A DNA stretch of 64,000 nt, taken from contig OZ021724.1 of the NCBI GenBank assembly GCA_963978545.1, positions 100,886,163 to 100,950,162 on the forward strand, written 5' to 3'. Shown in pieces: positions 45,301-57,300 of the stretch (positions are counted from its first letter, which is position 1; each line of letters begins with the position of its first letter). The notes below the pieces were generated by a model that was not told the DNA's origin, did no database searches, and saw nothing but the letters and a program-made list of their open reading frames with translations. The position numbers were made by a program, and so were the translations under genes. Source of the DNA: Linyphia triangularis. Lineage: Eukaryota; Arthropoda; Arachnida; Araneae; Linyphiidae.

Positions 45301-48300
45301 CAAGCCATGCTTGATAGGATTCAGTCAATAAAAAGCTTTTGATAGTTTTCCTCACCGCATTGTGGGGCAGACCCAATACTTTATGATAGAGTCGATGCCC
45401 GTCGCAGTATTTGTTGCAGCCAATCTGAATAAATTTTCCAAATGAGATTTAGTTAGGTTATTCCTGTATTTATTCTTGTTGAAAACCATCTTGCTGACAG
45501 CTTTTTCATATAGCTCCTTCGGACACGTAGTAGAAAACTCCGTTCTACATAATTAACACTTACTATTTCAGACAAATTACAATTATCTAAAGAAAAAAAA
45601 AGAGAATTTGATTTTTCTTTATCTTCTATGTTATCGGCAGGCAGCAGAAAAATTGATCGCGGACCGGATTCGGCCCGCATAGTGACTAATGTTGTTCTAA
45701 ACCAAAAAATTGTACAAAGTTTTTTACTGCAAAGAATTAACTAACCTCAGGTAACAGATTTTTTTTGCTCCTAGTTAGTAAATAAAAGTAAAATTGCAGA
45801 AAGATTTTGACACAAATTATATACTATTTCACCAACATCCATCACCAGATCAGGAAACGGAGAAATTTCCCAAGTCCTCACTTTTTTACAATTTTGGAGA
45901 TCTCTGACTGTGGTATTGTCTAGCCCTTTTAGGCATCCAACAACAACCCTATGGCAATGTTATTTTTTCTAATAATCCAAAAGAAGTAGTTAGAATAAGA
46001 AATTTAGCTAATGTGATTATTATGTGAGAATTTGAGTTTATGTATGGACAGTTTGCAAAAGTAGAGTAAGGCGGGATAAAATGTGTATAAAAATTACTTT
46101 TTTTATGTTCATCTAAAATTTTCATGTAAATGTTTAACAATTCAATTTTTATTTGTCTTTACATTGCATATCTTGATAATAAGAATACATAATTTTTAAT
46201 TAAGTTACATAAATATGTTTGTGAGAAAACATTTTATAGGTATATGTTTACTATGCCCATTTTACCACACACAGGTGAAAATGGATATAGGTGGGGTAAA
46301 ATAGGTATACTATAGTTTAAGAAAGAAAACCATGTAATAAATAATAAACCAAAAGAAAGCACAAGCCTAATGAAATTTAAAAAATAATACAGTGAGCTAC
46401 AAAATCATTTAAAACTCTTGTTTAAGTCTGAAATTGGGTAATAATACATCCAACACAAATGTTTTTTGGTAACATTTGCATTTAATTCACATTCTTCTCC
46501 ATATTACACTTAATGACTGCCAAATACTATTATTATTAATATTCAAAATCTAGCAAAAATAAAATGCCTCCTATTGTTGAATGCTGATTTATTTAAAATT
46601 TCTGTTGACTGGCTGTTTTCAATGACGTCTGTGAGCTTCACATCAGGAAAAACATAAAACTTGTCAATCAATCTTGGATTTTTAAAAAAAAATTATGTCA
46701 TAAGAGTCTTTTTTGATTGCCATAATTTTTGCAATAAATTCTTGCTTCTTTTCCCCCCTATATACGTATTCTTCTTTCCCCCTTGTATGCTATATATGTA
46801 GGCCCATTTTCAATATATTTTACATTTAAGTTGATGCCTTATGAGTTTAATCTTATGAGCTTACCTTGAGTTTTGTTTGATTTTCAGTTCTTATTAGTTT
46901 AAACTTTTTTAGTGCTCTGGTTTTCAGATTCATTTTGTAACCTATGTTTAGAATTTTGTAAAGTACTTTTACTGTTGGCACTGATATCAAACAAATTATG
47001 GAAACAAAAATAAAGTAGGGAAATAAAGTTTAGGCATTATATTACCATATGCAATTTTAAAAACTATGAATATATTAGAAATTTCTAAAATTTTAAACAA
47101 TATATTTCGACTACCCATTTTACCCTACTTTGCTACTTTAAAAAAACAAAAAGAGACTATAAAAACAAAAGTTACTTCATTCAGTATTTTCTGCTTCTTC
47201 TCACATTTAATAAGTACTTATTAATAAGTATTTTAATAATCACTTAATAAGTACTTATTAAATGTGAGAAGAGGCTGTTGCTAAACAGCAACTTTTAAAA
47301 GTGTAAAAAATAGTTATTAATCTTTATTTATACATTATATAAATTATTACTTGTGCCTTTGAATTTTTTTCTATACTTAAATCCAAATACTTACTGGTGC
47401 AGTGCTGGCATACCCATCTTCTTTTGTGTTGTTCTCGGGGAAAGTACCTTGCCAAATGTTCATGTAGTGTTTATTTTGAGGCATTTGCTTATTACCCCAT
47501 GGGAACAGCCTATAAGTTTCATTCAATGTTTAGTATTGACAATATGAACTGTATGTAGAACAGGAAAGTACATTTTTAAATATATAGTTGCTTACAATCA
47601 TACAGAATGCTTAATAAGAAACTGAAGAATGATAAGGACACTAAACACCTCAGAAGGTCTTATTTCAACTAAAAGCACCAGTGTACAAAAAAACATGAGC
47701 TGAATTGTGTTAAAAGTGTAGCTTGTTAGGCAAGAGGCAATCAGGTAAAGATATAATGTCAATGGAAATAGGGGACTATGTCACTATAAATTTTGAATAA
47801 TTTATTTCTTTGCTCAGTTTATTAGAAAGATCAACTAAATATATTTTATATACTTCTTAAAAATATATTGTCAAGTATATGAGGTACAACTCTTGAACAC
47901 CTTAACCCTTTCCATACAGAAACGGCCGAGACGGCTTTACAAGCAGAGTACGCGATGGCCGCCCGAACGCCTGGAGATTGAGGAAGACACTTCGCACCTC
48001 TTCTCTTGTCATAGTGATAAGTAAGAAGTGGGGTGGATATTGTATGAGTGCACGATGGTTCCCTCAATATTGACAAAGGTGTCCTAAGCATTTGTCCATG
48101 ACCATTTTCCGCTTTTGAAGAAATTATAGTGCAATTTTTACTGTTGACGTATAACACAAAATCATTGCACAGTTTAATACAGATACTATCTAATTTTATT
48201 TCCTCACAACCAAATATAGTTTCGTCACCCATTTTCAAATGACTTTTGCTTTGGCATACGTTGATCTATGGTGCATCCTGTTGACGAAAAAACGTCTGCC

Positions 48301-51300
48301 ACAAACCCAGGCGGGGAGGAGTAGCGTCTTTTGTTAGACGTCTCAAAAAAGAAGAGGGGAGGTTTCTTCTCGTGGGGTGAAACTTTTGGGCCATTTCAGT
48401 ATTCTCAGGAACTTACAATATTTCTCTTTCAGTATAGAAAGGGTTAAGGAAGAAAAATATTTTATTAACACTAGAGACTTCAGCTCATAGACAAGCCAGC
48501 TCCCAACTTCACCCAGGGAGCGGTATTTGTACTTATGGGCAGGAAGTACTCAATAATGTAATATCTGGTTAGGATGTTCTAGAAAAAACTGGAAATAATA
48601 CAAGAAAGAAATAAAGATATTGGAAGCCCCACATTGCGCTACCACGGCACATGTCCGCGGTTTGGTCTCCAGACTGGGCAAGGTTAACTCAGCCTTTTAT
48701 CCCTTAAGTGGGTTAATTAAATGAAAATCAAGCATGAGCTTTGGGAACCAAACACTAGGGGTTCCATGTCAGACAGACCATCTGACTGGAACATTGTTGA
48801 GTGGCACCACGAGGCCCATGGTCAAGTAAGCTGGAGCCAAGGCTCCCCACTCGGCTGTTACACCACTGAGTTTTAGTTGAGTTTTAATAAAGAAATTAGA
48901 ACTGAAGTCGATGGCAGGACTCGATCTCGAGACCTTTGGTATATGAGTTAGATGTTTTATCGACTAAACCAGCTCACAGCAGCATATAATGATTTTGGAT
49001 AAAAGGAATCATCAGTTATAATGGACTTATTTTTGGGTTTGCAGACGGTTCACTATAGCAGGGTTTGGCTGTACTTCGTAAAAATATCATATAAAGTAAC
49101 TTAATAACCTGACTATAAAATGATATTAATAAAATAACATTGATGGATGACTATAAAACAATCTTTATAAAGTAACATTGATGCGTGACAATAAAACAAT
49201 CTTTATAAAGTAACACTGATGCAAGGCTATAAAAACATACTTATAAAGTAGTTCTAAATTATCACTTTTCAAGTTAATCACAGTAAACAAAGCACGATTT
49301 GATAAAGTGGAAATAGGTGAATAGGTGGAATAGGTTGTCAAACTACTTTTGTGATATCTTATAAGGCTGCATTGTAGATTGGTGGATTTCAACCACAGTT
49401 ACCCACTAAAATTAACATAAAGACTCCTATTGGCAATGAGAAACAAATTCTATCACACAAACCTTTATATTGTTGATTTCAGATGACAAATCAAGGAAAA
49501 CCATAAATAGGTCATCTGATTTGAAAAATTTCTCATAGGCAAAACGACAACAGATGTGGTTCACCAAATTCAGAGGTTACTACTGGCTGAGTACAATAGG
49601 TAACTAGGAGTGTGAAACATCACACAACTTTTATTACACCATATACAGGGTTTCAAGTAAAATAAAATGTCAAAAATCCATGACTTTTCAAGACTGAAGC
49701 AAATAATTTTCAATGACACAAGAAATCAAATCACAAAAAAAAATTTAAAAAAATAATAATAATAATAACAATAATAAAATAATAATAACCAACCTATATG
49801 AATTTTACTAACACGAACATAGTAAGTAAATCAATGCATCATAAAATAATTTAAAATAAAATTTTATAAAAATCAAGTAAAAAATCCTTGTTTTAGTAAC
49901 TTTCAAACCAGAGGAAAAAGGGAAAAATAATATTCCATTCTTTGATATTTCAGCATTAAAAAAGCTAATCAAACTTTAATAATAAAGAAATATGTTAAGA
50001 AAGAATAAGTCAATAATAATAAATTATATCATCAGAAATCAAATGTTTTGATATCAACAATGCAAAACAAAAGAGAGAAGACGAAAAAAAAAAAAAAAAA
50101 ATGTAAACACAAGTTTATCAAAACTGTTCATATTATGAAATTTTTTTCCCCCTATGGGACCTTACTCGTGTGATGTCACAAATTTGGAGTTCAGAAATGT
50201 TTTCATTGGCTGCGGTTTTTAACCGTGACTGTTGTTTCAGTCAAAACGTAAATAAAAACATAGATGAATTTTCGATAAACTGAATAGCGATCATGGTGTC
50301 ACAGTTACATGATTTACTTAAAATGTTTAGAAAATCATTAAATTCACTACATTTCCATGACTTATGACCATTTTTTTGCTAAAAATCATGACTTTCCAGG
50401 ACAAAATTTACCCAATGTTCAAATTCAAGACTTTCCATGACATTTCCTGACTTTTCATATGAGCGGGAAACCCTGCATATAATATTGGTCATTGCAGTAA
50501 AATGTAACATAGTTGCTACTTATCATTTTCTTATTTTCACTCATTTAAATAAAAATGGCCAGTTTGACAATATTTTTGACAATAATTTTTAAGTAACCAA
50601 AAAAAAATTTAAAAAAATTCCAAAATTGGTGATTTTATACAATAGACAAATTGATTAATGGAATTGTTTGCCTCTGTATATAAGGGAATTTAATTTCAAT
50701 TGGGGAAGGTGATATTAAGAGAAAATTGGATAATCATTGGGGAATAGACAGAGATCGTACTTTTAATTGAACCTACCTTGCTGGGCATCGCCTGCAACTG
50801 GTCAACATTTTTTATTTATAAGGCAAAAAATAAACTAGGGGTGTGGAACATCACACAACTTTCAATTACACAATACTGATGTTGATTTGTGTCATTTACC
50901 GTTTTTATATTTCCACCATTAATTTAGAAAAAATGGCCAGTTGGCAATATTGTTTGCAATAATTGTAATACGGGTCTTTTAAAAAAAAAGAAAAAAACTT
51001 CGCCAAAATGGGAATTTTGGCGATATACTTTCCGGTAATTCTTATAAGTGAAACTGAGAAGTGGTGAAAAAACGATCATTGATAAGCAATGTTCAAAGAA
51101 AGAGAACTTTGTGTTGAAGGCATTAGTTTTTCTACTTTTTAGGCCATTAAAGCATTTTTACGGAAATTTCGCAGGTGGGGATGATTAGAACACCTTAAGA
51201 GGCATTACCACAGCAAGTTTGATCAAAACCGTTAGAGACGTTTTTTAGCACTCATTGAAAAACATGATTTTTTTCAACACACACAGACAGACATTTTTTC

Positions 51301-54300
51301 AAGATCACTTTTTTAAAATCAGGATGGCAGCTACCTTATGCGCATGCACGATTTTGACGAAAACCTTAATGGCAGGTCCCATGGCCATCACCAACCCTCA
51401 AACCAATTTTGAAGATCGTAGGTCAATTTGTTCGGGAGTTATACTGACCACAGACAGACATTTTTTCTATATCACTTTTTTGAAATCGGGATGTTCCAAA
51501 ACGTGGAGAAAAGCAAAAAAATATTTTTTTTTTACCGAATATACTTTCATTACTCTACGTATATATATGGGTTATTGAAAGTAGAAAAGGAATGTTTCAT
51601 GTAACATGAGCAACGATATTAGGGTTTAGTAGGTAGGGAAAAAGTTTTTTTTGCTAAATATTTTTAGCAAATACCGCAAAAGGATATGTTATCCAAATGT
51701 TAATAGATTTAAAATTGATCAGGTGTGAATAGCGATGCAAAATTGTTGGGTATATATATTTCTACACAAACAGGATATAGAAATACCCGGTTTAGAGTTA
51801 ATTACCAACCAATTGGCAAGGTTGCCAATATATGGTGCTCTACGGCAACCAGTTCGACAACCAGTAACAAACTGTAAATTAATTACGCGATCGCTGTGAC
51901 ATTGTTATCATTTTATTGTTTTAACGAACATGTTTTTGTTTTTTTATAATTAAATTTTAAAAAAAGTCTAAAAAAACTTTCGGGTCAGAATTTTCACGCT
52001 GCAATATCAGGGTAGGTCTACTTTCAGGAAACAAACAACTTTTTATTTGGCCTAATTATGTGCACTTAAAACTATACAATATAGTTGTTATTCTGAGGTG
52101 GAGGAAAAGTACAAGTAACTGCATTACCGATCATTCAGTCCTGATCTGCAGGCATATTCCCATTCGGCTTCGGTGGGAAGCCTCATCTTTTTCCACTTGC
52201 AATAGGCCACAGCGTCGTTCCAAGACACATGGATGACTGGATGGTCCATTCTGGACAAAACGGATAAAATTAAAATACACTGAAATGGTTCAAACTATTA
52301 CTTTGAGAAATAAATTTCTTAAAGATAAATCGAAAAGGAAGTAAATGTTACATGAGATATACACATCAAAAATGCAAAATTATTATTATTTGTGCTGCTC
52401 TAAATTCGAACTGTAATGATAGGGATTGATATAATACCTTGATTTTCACCTAGAAAAGATAGAAAGATATATTTTTAGCTATAATTTCTTATCTAACTCT
52501 GTACACTAATTCCTTTTTTACAAGACAAACAAGAGATCGTTAACAATTAAGCAGAAGTATTCCCCTCACCCCAAGTAGAATTTTTTCGATTTAAAAGATT
52601 TTTAGTTTAATTAACCCACTGACAAGGGCCGCGTAGCCCAGTCGGGAGAGTATCGTTCTCGTAACTAGAAGGTTGCGAGCCCTGAGGTTGCGAGTTCGGG
52701 CCTGGGACCGACTAAAGACCGCTGTGTTCGCTAATGGTGACTGGAGCACGTTAAATCAGTCATGGTCGCAAAGTCCTCCAAGTTCCCATACAAATCAATA
52801 CCTCTGGGGGTGGCAAAGCCAAGTCTTCTGGTGGAATCTTCTGCTTGGTGATGCCTCTAAATTAAGAAGTTCCACATACGGTCGGTAGTACTGCCATCTA
52901 CCGGATAGCTACCGAAAGAGGTAGAAATGAACTCTTCGTCGGCTATAGGTAGACTTGCGCACTCCCTCTTGCGAGTGTGCTCTTACATCCTGTGCAGTAC
53001 TGCCCACTACCGATCTGTACGGGATATGGGGTTGGTACAAAATGCTCAAGCAGAGGTGCCTTAGTCCCCATAGTCCTTGATAAGAAGAAGAAGAAGAACC
53101 CACTGACGGTCATGCACGTATATATACGTCATTTGACCTCCCAGTTTTTCCAACAATACACAACATTTTTAAATTTATAAATAAAATTTAAAATAAGATA
53201 TTTTTTAAATATTTTTATTAGGGTGATAGTTTATAACCTATTTAAAACAAAATAAATTAAAATAATTAAAAAAAATTATGTATTTGAATTAGAAATATAA
53301 TTTAAAAATTATTGCAGGGAAAACAACTGTAGAATTTCGGCAATTCCCATGATCGTCAGTGGGTTAAGAGATTGTTTTGATATCTGAATAATTATCGTTA
53401 CAATGTTCCATGTAACACCTTAATAGATCAAGTGACCTTGTACATACAAATGAAACTTCGGATGTACTATGGTAATTGTCACTAAATATAAAAAGCCATT
53501 CTACAATGTAAGGCTGTAGTCTTTACAACATATTTCTATTTATGACCATCAGATGACATAAACAGATTAGAAGATATTTATAAGTTAGAAAAATGTCGAA
53601 GGAATGTTTTGGTGCATAAAAAAAAAAAAGATCCATTAGTTTAAAAAACAACTTGATTTCAATAAGCATGGGGAAAAAACCATGAAATGTAAAATGAAAT
53701 GAATAAGAGGAATCAGGCTGTAGAGTAGAATTACTCACAGAATTTAAACTTCAGTTTTTAGGTCACAATATGTGTAGATCTTGCTTTAAACATATGATTT
53801 TTTTTACCAAGTACGATAACAGCATTAAAGAACTATATACAAAATTTCAAGGATAAAAACTAGAGGCTTTTAAAAGGCATTTACAGAAAATAAGCTGAAA
53901 AAAAAAAATAATAATAAACAGCTATTCCGCTATAAAAATTTATAAATCTAGTATTACTGTTGCTATACCTGGTAAAATTTTAAACAAGTTTTAAATCAAT
54001 ATTTCATAAAAATTGTGGCTTTAAAAAAAGCATTAGGTCTATGAGACCGGCTTCCTTCTTAAAAAAAATTTACTATGCTATATTACAAATAAAAAATTGA
54101 AGACCAACAACAGACTCAAGGCCCGACAGGGTTTGTCGAGCAGCATATGAATGGCCATGTCAAAGAACAATCAGAGTCCAATTTTTCCAAAATAGAGGTT
54201 TTCCCTCCATCTGCAAAGTTATAGTAGATAGTTTAACCAAGCGGATTCCTCTGGCATATAAATATCATGGTACATGGGATTTTGAGCAACCATTTATCGC

Positions 54301-57300
54301 GACCGTGATACAAGCCCTGAGACTTTAAACCAGCCTTTCTGGAGAATTGAGAAAAACGGAGTAAGATCGTTCTTTGACGTAGTCCTTCATTCATATATAT
54401 ATAAATCTATATCGAATTTGCATACATAATATCAAATACAGAATTTGCCGTGCAACGTTTAGAATACAAGAGAGGACACAACAAAATTGTAGATTAAATA
54501 ATAGATAAAGTTCAGATAATTAATTTTACTAAGATAACATAATTACACCACATGTAACTTAGAATAAAAAAAGTTTAAAGGATCATGCAGGAATAGGACA
54601 CTATGCAATGTTGACACAGTGTTTGACAAAGAATCGTACTGGAAAACTACAATACCTAATGCAAGCTAACAAAGTTTATAGAATCCAACAATATGCAAAA
54701 ATATATATCCTTTTAAAATCCTTTATATTAACTTCGATTTTGTGTGTGGGTGGCTGAGTATGTAGATGATAGGCAAATTTGCAGAGACCTAATTAATCCC
54801 CTTTCCATCTTCCAGTCGGTCTGAAACTTGGCAGATAGATTCGATGTCGATGACAATGTATTCTAGCAAATTTTAGAGGCTGTCATTGTCACTAAAATGT
54901 AGCTCTTATGGAATACTAATAAACTAACTTGCTGTTATTCAATCGCGCTGAAATAGCATTTAATTGATCACTGAAGAAACTTTTTCCTACTGCCAAAACT
55001 GTTTTAATAAATAAATAATAAAATTGGTTTAATCAGAATAAAGAAAAGCTTTTTTGGGATGTGAATGCATAAATTCTTATTAATTTTTAAGGAATAAATT
55101 TTGAAAAGTAGTTAACCGCATATATTGCCGATAGAGATGTTTTTAATATTTAAAATTAGATGCAAACACCAAGCACACACTGGCAACAGAAACGGCGCTG
55201 TGTTAATGAATAAAAAAATTGGCAATGCATATAAAGGATTTATACTAAAAACTTTGTTTTTATGGGTTATACCATTATCATTTCATTTATAAATCCAACA
55301 TCGATAACAGGGTTCTCACTCAAATAACAGAATGAAAATCAATGACTTTTAAGGACCTAATTAATGTTTTTCAGGACCTTTGAAAATTTGTTTTCAGACA
55401 TCATGTCTATATATAAATCTTTAATAAAGTATATTCTACAAAAAAATTACAAATTGGCGTATGCGAAATACAAATATGTCAGAGAATTCCGATAAGTGAT
55501 GGTTACAGGGGGATAGGAAGTCCGAGTTGTATTTTTGTAAATTTTGCAGTTGGGGACACAACATCCACAAAAATTAAGGACTTTTAAGCATTTTCAAGGC
55601 CTTGAAAATGAGTTCAAAAATATGAAGTACTTTTAATGATCGTGGGAACCTTGGATAAGAGACTTTAGACACCCCACTGAAACTAATTTTGGAATGACTT
55701 TGAAATAGCAAGAGCCATTTTCATCAACTTAGAACCTAAAATTAACCTCAAAACACAACTGAATATACAACAATAAATCAGTGAAGCTGTTACACTAATT
55801 ATACAAACAGACATTGCATTGATGGACATAAAATGCACTGAATAAATGCATTTAATAGTCTGCATGTTAATTTGAGGGGTACTCAAGCACATTTCACGGT
55901 AAAAGATAGCCATTTTCAGGATCCAGGGGCGTACTGGGACATAAAATTGTCCCATGGATTTAAAATTTATGGTGGCCCAAATTTTTTATAAAATCATGAA
56001 TCAAATTTTAATAATTACTGTTAATAATGAAATTGTTTTAATAATTAACATATTTTTATTTAATTATTTATATTTAATAATCATTTTCAAAAATGAAATA
56101 GTTTTATTCATTATTTAATCTTAATAATTGAATTGCTTTAATAATTAGTTTAATTAAATAAAATTTTCTCTGTCTCTACAATTTATGCCATCTTTCCTAA
56201 CCATTGATATATCGAGTCTTAAAAGTTATAAAATAGTCATAATACGATAATATATAAATCTTAGTGCATCAATTTCCTAAACACAACATAATCTATAAAA
56301 CTAAATTAATGTTAAGACACAAACTACATCTCTGAAACTAAAGTAATAGTTCGACAATATTTAATAGCTCTGGTGAGAGTTCTTGGGTTTTGAATGCATT
56401 ATGTTTTTAAAAAAAAGGTTAAGAAGGGCAAAAATTTATAGGGAACATTAAAAAAAAAAAAGAAAAAAGGGGAGAGAGAGGGAGAAAAGAATTTCTATAT
56501 AGACAGTCCATTTTTTACAGACACTGATCAGCCCGGTGACTACACCGGACAACCCAATGGCCAGTATGCTTGTGGTAGGATCGAGAGAATGGATAATTCC
56601 CTCATTTTTTATAAAGGAGTGAAATTAGTTTATATTTATAAAGGATTTCTTTCCGATTCTAAATATCCAAACAAAAGTTCTTAAAAAAAATTAGTTATTT
56701 AAACATTAAGAAAAGAAAATGCCCAAAAACCTTGTCCGATCGCAGTCAGATCAAAACGATCCTCTATAGCTGTGACATCAAAACATCCTTCCATTTCTAT
56801 GGTTATCATGAGGTTGCTGCCAAATAGTTGGCGTTGGTTTGGTAGACAATTTCTATATGCCGAACCGGTTGGCGTGATTTGAGAGAAACTTGCAAAACTG
56901 GTTTCCGCTGCTGTGTTTCAAATCAAGTTGTTTCAGATGTAGTGACCTCACTTTCGCGTCGAGGCGAATGTGTCGTTTTTCCCGCCAAAACTAACAAGTG
57001 AACTTTGGTTGCAAATTAAGAAAAAAAGAAAAAGCGGAGTGAGCAGAAATTTTTTGTTTATAGCCTTTTAGAAACATTTAGAATTGAAAAAAAAAAAAAA
57101 ACTTAAAAAAAAAAATGCGGGAATTGTCCCTTATACAGATTTATAAGGAGTAAATACTTTACCTTTCTGTAATGTCTGAGTCTGTACCTTCTGGATGTCT
57201 CCAGTTTGCTCCCTTCACAGGAAGCCACCATGGAGCAGCAGCAACCTACAAAAAAAAAATCTTATTAATGAATGAAACAATAATATATGTGCCCAAAAAA

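Noticed and set aside
47846..48238. 130-codon - strand frame as a gene
   Set aside because: It lies within a TTAA-ended MITE and shows no recognisable family.
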